NCBI GenBank assembly: GCA_016287035.1
Contig: JAEEVI010000115.1
Location: 1-17,207, forward strand
Direction: 5' to 3'
DNA length: 17,207 bases
DNA from: Bacillota bacterium
Lineage (GTDB): Bacteria; Bacillota; Clostridia; Peptostreptococcales; Anaerovoracaceae
A program made the translations under genes and the position numbers. This document shows positions 1-6,262 of this stretch, in pieces (within the stretch, counting starts at the first letter, position 1; each line of letters opens with the position of its first letter). The notes beneath the pieces were generated by a model. The model made no database searches and was not told the origin of the DNA. It saw only the letters and a list, made by a program, of their open reading frames with translations.

Positions 1-30
1 CGCCCCGCGGGGCGGCTCTTCTTATTCTAT
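1..30 (+). terminator. GC-rich palindrome, possible terminator of a gene left of the window
   Basis: Bases 1-14 form a perfect GC-rich palindrome (CGCCCCGCGGGGCG), followed on the plus strand by a pyrimidine-rich stretch (TCTTCTTATTC). This could be the end of a rho-independent terminator for a plus-strand gene converging on the GGDEF gene, or a shared bidirectional terminator. The left edge is cut off and there is no clean T run, so the call is weak. Confidence 0.3.
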
Positions 31-35
31 TTGCT

Positions 36-1127
36 CTATTTGCGGCGTCTTCTCTCGTGACCGCCGAACTCGGGCGAATGCGTCCTTTGTTTTACGACGT
101 ACAGGCTCGCGTCCGCAGCGGCTATGAGCTCGTAGAGCTCATCGTTGTTTTGAGGATCGCCTTCAGCGTGGCCGATGCTGAGAAGGATCACGTTTCCGGG
201 CGCGGCGTCGACGGTGAACGTGTAGACGTCTTCCTCCTTCTCCTCTTCCTTTGTCGTCAGCACGAGGAACTCGTCGCCTCCGAAGCGGTAGCACAGGCCC
301 TTGGGGAACATCGTCTTTATCCTCTTCGAGGTCTCCTTGAGGACCTCGTCGCCGGCGATATGGCCGAAGTTGTCGTTTATCTCCTTGAAATAGTTTATGT
401 CGATCATGTACGCGAGGACGTGCTTTCCCGCGAGCAGCTTTATGTCTTCGTTAAGCGCGTGGCGGTTGCGCAGCCCTGTAAGGGCGTCGTGCACGTTCGT
501 GTATTCCAGAAGGTCGTTGCTCTTCTGCAGCATGATGGCGTGATTGCCGTCCCTGATCTGTGAATGGTAGCTGACTATCATGCCCGCGACCGATACGAAA
601 ATAAGAACTATATAGTTGAACGCGTTGATGCCCGCGGCGCCGTCTATGGAGTACAGAACGGCGTACAGCAGGGAATATGTTATCAGGATCAGAAGAGTGC
701 TGATCCAGGGCCGGAGCAGCATGAAGCACACGAGGAGGATCTCGACGGCGTAAAACGTCAGGAGCTGCTCTCCGCGGCTGTACTGGCGGTACGATACCCA
801 TATCGCCCAAAGAGACAGTACGACGAAGCAGCAGATCTTGAACACCATGACGGCGTTGTGGGAAAGCTGCTGTTTTCTGAGCATCAGCCCGGCGACGGCG
901 AATTCAGCGAAGCATATGACGGCGCAGAAAAGAACGCTCATCATGCCTGTCTTGTACTCGGGATGAGCCGGCAGGACGCGCAGCGACATAAACAAAAATG
1001 ACAGCAGCTCGAAGACCGCTACCGGGATCGATACATTATAAATGTTCTTGAGGCTTTCCGAATCTATGTTGGTGAGTATCGCGCCGTTTATCTCCGGAAA
1101 GAACCAGTTCTTTATCCTCTTAAGCAT
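36..1127 (-). CDS. Membrane-anchored GGDEF protein (putative diguanylate cyclase)
   Basis: The 363-residue protein probably makes cyclic di-GMP from two GTP at the membrane. About five to six hydrophobic segments lie between residues 33 and 188, with no recognised sensor domain. The C-terminal GGDEF domain follows: DALTGLRNR at 214-222, the metal and nucleotide segment DINYFKEIND at 243-252 with GH..GDE after it, and an intact GGDEF active-site motif at 283-287. The end (ADASLY at 339-344) is family-typical and is followed by a basic tail, RRRRK. There is no RxxD inhibitory site five residues before GGDEF, so feedback inhibition through the primary I-site is not expected. The gene lies 112 bp downstream of prfC on the same strand and may share its transcript. 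Its ribosome-binding site is weak (CGGA before AATAATG). Membrane topology and enzyme activity are inferred; the domain call is firm. Confidence 0.9.
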   Translation of the reverse strand: MLKRIKNWFFPEINGAILTNIDSESLKNIYNVSIPVAVFELLSFLFMSLRVLPAHPEYKTGMMSVLFCAVICFAEFAVAGLMLRKQQLSHNAVMVFKICCFVVLSLWAIWVSYRQYSRGEQLLTFYAVEILLVCFMLLRPWISTLLILITYSLLYAVLYSIDGAAGINAFNYIVLIFVSVAGMIVSYHSQIRDGNHAIMLQKSNDLLEYTNVHDALTGLRNRHALNEDIKLLAGKHVLAYMIDINYFKEINDNFGHIAGDEVLKETSKRIKTMFPKGLCYRFGGDEFLVLTTKEEEKEEDVYTFTVDAAPGNVILLSIGHAEGDPQNNDELYELIAAADASLYVVKQRTHSPEFGGHERRRRK

Positions 1128-1193
1128 TATTCCGTAATTTCTGTGCAGAAAGCTGCCGTGAAAACCGCATCGGGTCTGCCAATGCTAACGAGC

Positions 1194-1222
1194 AGTTTAC
1201 CATTTTAAGCTTCATTTTACAA
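1194..1222 (-). promoter_or_regulatory. Weak candidate promoter for the GGDEF gene
   Basis: Read on the minus strand, TTGTAA (1222-1217) and TAAACT (1199-1194) are 17 bp apart, each matching 4 of 6 consensus bases. The AT-rich prfC-GGDEF gap (1128-1239) also holds a 7-bp inverted repeat, TTCATTT/AAATGAA at 1211-1217 and 1227-1233, without a T run. Either the GGDEF gene has this weak promoter or it is read through from prfC; the sequence does not decide. Confidence 0.25.
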
Positions 1223-1239
1223 GCACAAATGAAACAGAG

Positions 1240-2829
1240 CTACTGCTCGTCCTTCATATCCATGGCCTCGGCGAGCTTTATCTGCGGAAAGCGCTCGGAA
1301 AAGTAGTTGAGCGTGAACTGGTTCGCGAAGAGTATGAGAGGCCGTTCGAATCTGTCGAACACCAGCATCGTGCGCTGGTCCATCTTCGACTTGACCAGCT
1401 CAAGATCCGTGTCGACGACCCACCGCGCGAGCGAATACTCGAGGTTGTTGAGGCGCAGAGGCGCGTTGTATTCGTTTTCGATCCTGTACTGGAACACTTC
1501 TATCTGAAGCTGCCCGACCGCTCCTATTATCGTTTCCTTGTATTCGTTGTGATAGACCTGCACGGCGCCTTCCTGCGCCAGCTGCGCGACGCCTTTCTGG
1601 AACTGCTTCGCCTTCATGGTGTCTTTCGGGAGCGCCAGCGCGAAGAGCTCCGGAGGGAACGTCGGGAGCGGCTCGAAGAACAGCGGCGGCTTGCAGTCGC
1701 AGAGCGTGTCCCCGATCTGGAAATTGCCGGTATCGTATATGCCGATGACGTCTCCGGCGCACGCCGTCTCCACGTTCTCGCGCTCGTTTGCCATCAGCTG
1801 CGTGGACTGAGCTATCTTTATCGGCTTTCCCGTCCTTGAGAGCGTCACCTCCATGCCTCGCTCGAATTCTCCCGAACAGATGCGGAAGAACGCCAGCCTG
1901 TCCCTGTGCGCGGGGTTCATGTTCGCCTGGATCTTGAAGATGAAGCCGGAAAAGAACGGATCGAGAGGATCGACGGTCCCTTCGCCGGCGAGCTTTCTCT
2001 TTCCGGGGCAGGGCGACATATCGAGGAACTGCTCGAGGAAGCACGTCACGCCGAAGTCGGCGAGCGCCGAGCCGAAAAAGACCGGCGTGAGCTTCCCCGC
2101 GGAGACGGCTTCTCTGTCGAGCGGATTGCCCGCGCCCTGAAGGAGCTCCATTCCGTCGCGCAGGGTGCTGAGATTGTACTGCGTTACGATATCTTCAAGC
2201 TCCGGTCCGAAGACTCCGTCCGGTCCGAGCTGGAGCGTCGTCTTTTCCTTGTAGAGGTAGACCTCGTTCTTCAATATGTTGTAAACGCCCTGGAAATTGA
2301 GGCCGCTTCCGATCGGCCAGGTGACGGCCGTGGCCGGTATGCCCAGAACGTCCTCAAGCTCCGAGACGAGCTCGAGAGGATCTCTCGCTTCTCTGTCGAG
2401 CTTGTTCATGAACGTGAAGATGGGGATGCCGCGCATGCTGCATACGGCGAACAGCTTCTTGGTCTGAGTCTCGATGCCCTTGGCCGCGTCGATCACCATT
2501 ACGGCGCTGTCGACGGACGTGAGTATCCTGTACGTGTCTTCTCCGAAGTCGTTGTGGCCCGGAGTATCCATTATCGATATGATCTTGCCGTCGTACTCGA
2601 ACTGCATGACGGAGCTCGTGACCGAGATGCCTCTCTGCTTTTCTATCTCCATCCAGTCCGAAGTCGCGAACTTGGAATTGCGGCGCGCCTTGACCGTTCC
2701 GGCCTGGCGTATCGCGCCGCCGTGCAGCAGCAGCTTTTCCGTGAGCGTCGTCTTTCCCGCGTCCGGGTGCGAGATGATGCCGAATATCCTTCTGCGCGCT
2801 ATCTGGCGCGCCTTTTCCTCGTTAGTCAT
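1240..2829 (-). CDS. prfC: Peptide chain release factor 3 (RF3), GTPase
   Basis: RF3 is a ribosome-dependent translational GTPase that removes RF1/RF2 from the ribosome after peptide release. The 529-residue length matches the family. The G domain is intact: P-loop HPDAGKTT at 21-28, switch I region RGISVTSS at 66-73, DTPGHNDF at 88-95 and NKLD at 142-145. The IRQAGTVKAR segment (residues 40-49) and the FATSDWMEIEKQRGIS run are characteristic of RF3 and separate it from EF-G, as does the shorter C-terminus. The ATG at 2829 has a good Shine-Dalgarno (AGGAG, about 8 nt upstream) and sits about 31 bp from an extended -10 promoter. It is transcribed divergently from nrdR. EF-G and TetM-type protection proteins were considered and do not fit the length or motifs. 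Confidence 0.97.
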   Translation of the reverse strand: MTNEEKARQIARRRIFGIISHPDAGKTTLTEKLLLHGGAIRQAGTVKARRNSKFATSDWMEIEKQRGISVTSSVMQFEYDGKIISIMDTPGHNDFGEDTYRILTSVDSAVMVIDAAKGIETQTKKLFAVCSMRGIPIFTFMNKLDREARDPLELVSELEDVLGIPATAVTWPIGSGLNFQGVYNILKNEVYLYKEKTTLQLGPDGVFGPELEDIVTQYNLSTLRDGMELLQGAGNPLDREAVSAGKLTPVFFGSALADFGVTCFLEQFLDMSPCPGKRKLAGEGTVDPLDPFFSGFIFKIQANMNPAHRDRLAFFRICSGEFERGMEVTLSRTGKPIKIAQSTQLMANERENVETACAGDVIGIYDTGNFQIGDTLCDCKPPLFFEPLPTFPPELFALALPKDTMKAKQFQKGVAQLAQEGAVQVYHNEYKETIIGAVGQLQIEVFQYRIENEYNAPLRLNNLEYSLARWVVDTDLELVKSKMDQRTMLVFDRFERPLILFANQFTLNYFSERFPQIKLAEAMDMKDEQ

Positions 2830-2859
2830 GTGTAAGTCTCCTGTAAGTTCGTCGCGGCA

Positions 2860-2868
2860 ATTATAACA
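2860..2868 (-). promoter_or_regulatory. Extended -10 promoter for prfC
   Basis: On the minus strand the sequence TGTTATAAT reads as an extended -10 element (TGN plus perfect TATAAT). No good -35 box lies at 16-18 bp, which is normal for extended -10 promoters. The predicted start leaves a leader of roughly 25 nt before the prfC ATG, enough for its AGGAG site. The -35 zone coincides with candidate NrdR box 1 at 2886-2901. Confidence 0.65.
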
Positions 2869-2885
2869 CAGAATCGGAGCGTTTC

Positions 2886-2901
2886 ACACAATATAGCTTT
2901 C
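2886..2901. promoter_or_regulatory. Candidate NrdR half-box (box 1)
   Basis: The first ten bases (ACACAATATA) match the left part of the published NrdR box, acaCwAtATaTwGtgt, as I recall it. The right part is poor, giving 11 of 16 overall. It lies in the divergent prfC/nrdR region, 47 bp before the better box 2. It may be a weak partner site or chance AT-rich similarity. Confidence 0.35.
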
Positions 2902-2924
2902 CGTCCGCAAATTGAGCGTCGCTG

Positions 2925-2953
2925 TTGTCATTCCACAAGATATAGCGTATAAT
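2925..2953 (+). promoter_or_regulatory. Sigma-A type promoter for the nrdR operon
   Basis: TTGTCA at 2925-2930 and TATAAT at 2948-2953 are separated by exactly 17 bp, giving 5/6 and 6/6 consensus matches. Transcription should start near 2960, leaving about 32 nt of leader before the nrdR ATG at 2992. The spacer holds a candidate NrdR box. Confidence 0.85.
2933..2948. promoter_or_regulatory. Candidate NrdR box (box 2), in the nrdR promoter spacer
   Basis: The 16-mer CCACAAGATATAGCGT matches 13 of 16 positions of the NrdR box consensus acaCwAtATaTwGtgt, including all the most conserved bases. It fills the spacer between the -35 and -10 boxes of the nrdR promoter, so a bound NrdR oligomer would block RNA polymerase. 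This suggests autoregulation. The consensus is quoted from memory and no genome-wide scoring was possible. Confidence 0.5.
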
Positions 2954-2991
2954 AAAAAATAATCGTTTTAAGCTTGTGTGGAGGGGATAAC

Positions 2992-3462
2992 ATGAAGTGT
3001 CCGTTTTGTGAAGCTGCAGATACAAAGGTCATAGATTCTCGTCCGACGGAGGACGGTCACGCGATACGCCGCAGAAGGGAATGCGGCGAGTGCGGCAAGC
3101 GTTTCACGACATACGAGAAGGTCGAGGAGATGCTCTTCATGGTCGTAAAGCGCGACGGGAGCCGTCAGACGTTCGACCGCAACAAGATACTCAACGGAAT
3201 AATAAAGGCCTGCGAAAAGCGCCCCGTGTCGCTGGCGGATATGGAAGCCGTCGTCACGGACATCGAGCGCTCGCTCAACAACCGCATGGACAAGGAAGTG
3301 AGCAGCGAGGACATCGGCGAGGCCGTTATGGAGCACCTCAAGGACCTCGACGAGGTCGCCTACGTGCGCTTCGCTTCGGTCTACAGGCAGTTCAAGGACG
3401 TCGGGACGTTCGTCTCCGAGATAGAAAAGCTTCTGGGCGGCAGCAATGGAAAAGAGCAGTAG
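2992..3462 (+). CDS. nrdR: Transcriptional repressor NrdR
   Basis: NrdR is the ATP/dATP-sensing repressor of ribonucleotide reductase genes. The ATG at 2992 is chosen because a strong GGAGGGG site lies 5-6 nt before it; an in-frame TTG at 2974 has no such support. The 156-residue protein has the N-terminal zinc ribbon (C3, C6, C31, C34) with the basic RRRR stretch (26-29) just before the second Cys pair, then the ATP-cone domain (about 49-139) starting with VVKRDGSRQTFDRNKI. The C-terminal VAYVRFASVYRQFKD is family-typical. It is first in an operon with cmk, maf, radC and a MinD-like gene, and its stop overlaps the cmk start by 17 nt. No ribonucleotide reductase gene lies in the window. Confidence 0.96.
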   Translation: MKCPFCEAADTKVIDSRPTEDGHAIRRRRECGECGKRFTTYEKVEEMLFMVVKRDGSRQTFDRNKILNGIIKACEKRPVSLADMEAVVTDIERSLNNRMDKEVSSEDIGEAVMEHLKDLDEVAYVRFASVYRQFKDVGTFVSEIEKLLGGSNGKEQ

Positions 3463-4105
3463 GGCGCGCATCGCGATAGACGGTCCGGCCGGAGCCGGAA
3501 AGAGCACGATAGCGAAGCTCCTCGCCAAAGAGCTCGGCGTAGACTACGTGGACACCGGAGCGATGTACAGGGCGGTCGCGCTCAAGCTCCTTCGCACGGA
3601 CACGGACTGCGCCGATCAGGAGGCGCTCGCCGCGATGCTCGCGGGAACGGACGTGGACATTGACGGCGGACATATAATCCTCGACGGAGAGATCGTCGAC
3701 GGGCTCATCCGCACCCCGGAGGTCAGCGCGCTCGCTTCGACGAGCTCGGCGCAGCCTCTCATAAGGGAGAAGCTCGTCGCGCTCCAGCGCGCGATGGGAG
3801 ACAAGAAGAGCCTCGTCATGGACGGGCGCGACATAGGCACGAACGTATTTAAGGACGCCGAATACAAATTCTACCTTACGGCCTCTTCGCTCGTACGCGC
3901 GCAGCGCAGGGCGGCGGAGCTTGCCGAAAAGGGCATCGAGTGCGATCTCGAACAGGTGAAGGCGGACATAGAGCAGAGGGACTGGCAGGATTCGCACAGG
4001 GCCCTGAACCCGCTAAAAAGGGCGGAGGACGCGGTAGAGATAGACTCGTCCTTCATGACGATCCCCGAGGTCCTGGAGGCTATGCTCGATGTTATTGACA
4101 GATAA
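3446..4105 (+). CDS. cmk: Cytidylate kinase
   Basis: Cytidylate kinase transfers phosphate from ATP to CMP or dCMP, feeding pyrimidine salvage and dCTP supply. The 219-residue protein has the bacterial CMK P-loop GPAGAGKST at 13-21, the DTGAMYRAVAL segment (36-46) of the nucleotide-monophosphate site, and the conserved MDGRDIGTNVF (125-135) followed by KFYLTAS. The ending (EEVKADIEQRD..D..R..NPLKRAEDA-like run, then DSSFMTIPEVLEAM) is typical. The ATG at 3446 lies inside the end of nrdR, giving a 17-nt overlap, with a weak GGGCGG site before it, so translation is probably coupled to nrdR. The start of maf again overlaps the end of cmk by 17 nt. Confidence 0.96.
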   Translation: MEKSSRARIAIDGPAGAGKSTIAKLLAKELGVDYVDTGAMYRAVALKLLRTDTDCADQEALAAMLAGTDVDIDGGHIILDGEIVDGLIRTPEVSALASTSSAQPLIREKLVALQRAMGDKKSLVMDGRDIGTNVFKDAEYKFYLTASSLVRAQRRAAELAEKGIECDLEQVKADIEQRDWQDSHRALNPLKRAEDAVEIDSSFMTIPEVLEAMLDVIDR

Positions 4106-4673
4106 GGAACTCATACTCGCCTCGGGCTCTCCGAGGCGCATAGACATGCTCCGCGCCGCCGGCGCGGAGCCCGTCGTTATGAAGCCTTCGTGCGGCGAGG
4201 AGATATACACCTCTCTCACACCGAAGCAGACCGTGATGGCGCTCGCGCTCCGCAAGGCGCTGAGCGTCGACGCGCTGCTTCCGCCCGGCCGCGACTGCCT
4301 GCTGCTGGCGGCTGACACGATCGTCGTCTTCGGGGGCAGGATCATCGGAAAGCCGAAGGACGAGGAGGACGCGTTCCGGATACTCTCGGAGCTGAACGGG
4401 CGCAGGCATCAGGTCATAAGCGGCGTATGCATTTTACAGAAAATCCCAAGAAAAACACTTGTTTTCAGCGACGTTTCGGACGTATACTTTAAGCGGTATC
4501 CGGAGCAGGCGATCAGAGATTACATCGCGACGGGCGAACCCTTCGACAAGGCCGGAGGATACGCGATACAGGGCGGTTTCGGCTGTCAGGTCGAGCGCTG
4601 GGAGGGCGATCTCGACAACATAATAGGGCTTCCTCTCGAACGCATAGTCTCGCAGCTCGCCATGTGGCCATAG
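4089..4673 (+). CDS. maf: Maf family nucleotide pyrophosphatase
   Basis: Maf proteins hydrolyse nucleoside triphosphates to monophosphates and remove non-canonical or excess pyrimidine nucleotides; they have also been linked to septum inhibition. The 194-residue protein has ASGSPRR at 11-17, the catalytic AADTIVV at 74-80, GKPKDEEDAF at 87-96, and DKAGGYAIQGGFG at 153-165, leading to GDLDNIIGLPL. This resembles the dTTP/UTP-type (YhdE) branch. The ATG at 4089 has a GGAGG site nine bases upstream (4075-4079) and overlaps cmk by 17 nt. Bases 4427-4472 are an AT-rich patch in an otherwise GC-rich gene, but the reading frame and family match continue through it. The order maf-radC follows Bacillus. 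Confidence 0.95.
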   Translation: MLLTDKELILASGSPRRIDMLRAAGAEPVVMKPSCGEEIYTSLTPKQTVMALALRKALSVDALLPPGRDCLLLAADTIVVFGGRIIGKPKDEEDAFRILSELNGRRHQVISGVCILQKIPRKTLVFSDVSDVYFKRYPEQAIRDYIATGEPFDKAGGYAIQGGFGCQVERWEGDLDNIIGLPLERIVSQLAMWP

Positions 4674-4681
4674 GGCCGCGG

Positions 4682-4700
4682 GAGCCTCGAAGAGAGGCTC
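4682..4700 (+). promoter_or_regulatory. Hairpin covering the radC ribosome-binding site
   Basis: GAGCCTC (4682-4688) and GAGGCTC (4694-4700) form a perfect 7-bp stem with a 5-nt GAAGA loop. The stem ends 2 nt before the radC ATG at 4703, and its right arm is the only Shine-Dalgarno-like sequence (GAGAGG). Folding would hide the site, so radC initiation probably needs ribosomes finishing maf 29 nt upstream, or is kept low. Function is inferred from position. Confidence 0.6.
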
Positions 4701-4702
4701 AT

Positions 4703-5407
4703 ATGTATAAAAACGAATACAGGGGACCGATGCTGAGGGAGCTTCCCGACTGCGAGCGTCCCAGGGAAAAGCTGCTCTCCTGCGGAGTAGCTTCGCTTTC
4801 TTCCGCGGAGCTGCTCGCCGTTCTGATCTCCTCGGGAACGAGGGACGAATCCGCGATATCGCTGGCCGTGCGCGTCCTGTCGATGGAGCATGGAAGCCTG
4901 GCAGGGCTGGCCGCTTATCTGCCGGAGGAGTTCATGGCCGTAAAGGGCATAGGGACGGCCAAGGCGTGCGTCCTGACGGCCGCGATGGAGCTCGGAAGGC
5001 GCATAGCCACCGCGCCGCCGGTCGAAAGGCTCTGTCTTGACGAGCCGTCGAAGGTCGCCGCGCTGTTCATGGAGGAGCTCCGGCCGATGCGCCGCGAGAG
5101 CTTCCGGGTGGCGATGCTCAACGTCCGCAACGAGCTCATCGCGCGCGAATGCGTATCGATCGGAGGGATAAGCTCCTCCTCCGCCTCGGCGAGGGAGGTG
5201 TTCTCCTCGGCGGTAAAGAAGGGCGCCGCGGCCGTCATACTCGTGCACAATCATCCGAGCGGGGATCCTTCCCCCTCCGACGCGGACGTGCGCGCGACGT
5301 CTCTGCTGGCCGACGCCGGAAAGATACTCGGCATCGAGGTCCTGGACCACATCATCATAGGGGACGGCCGTTTTTTCAGCATGAAGGCGTCGGGCGTGCT
5401 CAAATGA
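4703..5407 (+). CDS. radC: RadC family JAB-domain protein
   Basis: RadC proteins are widespread; their cellular role is unsettled despite the historical DNA-repair name. The 234-residue protein has the N-terminal helix-hairpin-helix region with LLSCGVASLSSAELLA (24-39) and VKGIGTAKA (80-88). The C-terminal JAB metalloprotease-like domain carries HNHPSGDPSPSDAD (182-195) and a conserved upstream Glu (E144) in the EXnHXHX10D zinc pattern. I chose ATG 4703 over 4664: it has GAGAGG just upstream, starts at the usual family position, and avoids overlap with maf, whose stop is at 4673. The site is enclosed in a hairpin at 4682-4700. The position between maf and a minD-like gene mirrors the Bacillus maf-radC-mreBCD-minCD region. 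Confidence 0.93.
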   Translation: MYKNEYRGPMLRELPDCERPREKLLSCGVASLSSAELLAVLISSGTRDESAISLAVRVLSMEHGSLAGLAAYLPEEFMAVKGIGTAKACVLTAAMELGRRIATAPPVERLCLDEPSKVAALFMEELRPMRRESFRVAMLNVRNELIARECVSIGGISSSSASAREVFSSAVKKGAAAVILVHNHPSGDPSPSDADVRATSLLADAGKILGIEVLDHIIIGDGRFFSMKASGVLK

Positions 5408-5426
5408 TTGCGCGCGCGAAAAATTC

Positions 5427-5435
5427 TGTTATAGT
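5427..5435 (+). promoter_or_regulatory. Candidate internal promoter for the MinD-like gene
   Basis: TGTTATAGT is an extended -10 element (TGN plus TATAGT, 5/6) in the 66-bp radC-minD gap. A weak TTGCGC lies 16 bp upstream at 5408. It could give the MinD-like gene expression separate from nrdR-radC. A short interrupted palindrome, GCTGT-G-ACAGC (5448-5458), lies between this site and the AGGAGG of the gene. Confidence 0.45.
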
Positions 5436-5473
5436 GTATGTATCACCGCTGTGACAGCAGGAGGTATATCGTC

Positions 5474-6193
5474 ATGGGAAGAAGTATACTCATAGCCTCG
5501 GGCAAGGGAGGAAGCGGAAGGACGAGCTTCGCGGTCTGCCTTGCGGACATCCTCGCTCTGCGGGGACACAAGGTCGTGCTGGTCAACCTCAACTTCGGGC
5601 TCCGCTGCCCGGACATATACATGGGGCTCCAGGATCAGGTCATCTTCGACATAGGCGATATCATGTCCGGCATATGCAGGCTCGACAAGGCGCTCGTGCG
5701 CGACGACAGGTTCGGGGAGCTGTACCTGCTCGAGTCGACGCAGAACAAGCTCATAGCGGGCATCACGGAAGGGCACATCAAGGCCCTGTCGAAGCAGCTC
5801 AAGGAGATGTTCGACTACGTCATAATCGACGGTCCGGCCGGCATAGGCGACGGGCTCGCGCTCGCGGCCTGCGGAGCCGACAGCGCGATAATAATGGTCA
5901 CCCCGGATCTCGTGTCCGTGCGCAGCAGCGACGCGGTGGACAAGCGCCTTCAGTCCGTCGGCGTAAAGAGCCGCTGCTACGTCGTGAACATGGTCCGCAG
6001 CGAGACGTTCTCGAGCGGAGTCATCCCCGGAATCGAGGAGATAAACAAGAGCTTTTCGATCCCGATGGCCGGAATAATCCCCTACGACGACAACATCCAT
6101 CTGGCGAACAACAGCGGCATCCCGGTCGTTTTGGCGCAGGATCTGTACATCGGAGCCAACATCGACGAGATCGTCACGCGCATGCTCGGCTGA
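5474..6193 (+). CDS. Degenerate MinD-like P-loop protein (probable pseudo-ATPase)
   Basis: The 239-residue protein aligns along its length with MinD, the division-site ATPase. MinD landmarks retained are GKGG with signature Lys11, GLR (42-44), the Walker B region VIIDGPAGIGDG (116-127), TPDLVSVRSSDA (143-154) and GIIPYDDNIHLANNSG (200-215). Key catalytic positions differ: the P-loop Lys is Arg16 (GSGRTS), and the switch I aspartates of the DxDxGLR motif are Asn38 and Asn40 (NLNFGLR). ATP hydrolysis is therefore doubtful. The protein ends at RMLG without MinD's C-terminal amphipathic membrane helix. The ATG at 5474 is set by AGGAGG at 5459-5464; an in-frame ATG at 5438 has no such site. No minC, minE or mreBCD is adjacent. 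It is last in the nrdR cluster, before a terminator. A distinct ParA/MinD regulator is an alternative. Confidence 0.85.
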   Translation: MGRSILIASGKGGSGRTSFAVCLADILALRGHKVVLVNLNFGLRCPDIYMGLQDQVIFDIGDIMSGICRLDKALVRDDRFGELYLLESTQNKLIAGITEGHIKALSKQLKEMFDYVIIDGPAGIGDGLALAACGADSAIIMVTPDLVSVRSSDAVDKRLQSVGVKSRCYVVNMVRSETFSSGVIPGIEEINKSFSIPMAGIIPYDDNIHLANNSGIPVVLAQDLYIGANIDEIVTRMLG

Positions 6194-6228
6194 GCGTTGA
6201 TAAACCCTATTAATTATTTTGATATTTT

Positions 6229-6262
6229 GACCGCGCTTATTTGACAAAGCGCGGTCTTATTT
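6229..6262 (+). terminator. Rho-independent terminator after the nrdR-minD-like operon
   Basis: GACCGCGCTT (6229-6238) and AAGCGCGGTC (6247-6256) form a perfect 10-bp stem with an 8-nt loop, followed by TTATTT. It lies 36 bp after the MinD-like stop. Its loop contains the -35 box of the rny promoter. Confidence 0.88.

Noticed and set aside
1211..1233. AT-rich inverted repeat after prfC as its terminator
   Set aside because: The 7-bp stem is nearly all A/T with a 9-nt loop and no following T run, so it would be too weak.
1906..2835. Plus-strand open frame of 309 codons opposite prfC
   Set aside because: prfC on the other strand carries all RF3 motifs. The opposite frame has no recognisable domain and no good start site.
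2968..3997. Minus-strand frames opposite nrdR and cmk
   Set aside because: The plus strand has intact NrdR and CMK with full motif sets; the reverse frames are low-information mirrors.
4664..4702. Longer radC start at 4664
   Set aside because: It would overlap maf, lacks a suitable SD and adds 13 non-conserved residues. ATG 4703 has an SD-like sequence and the usual family N-terminus.
5438..5473. Longer start for the MinD-like protein at 5438
   Set aside because: The extra residues do not match MinD, there is no SD before 5438, and AGGAGG lies correctly before 5474.
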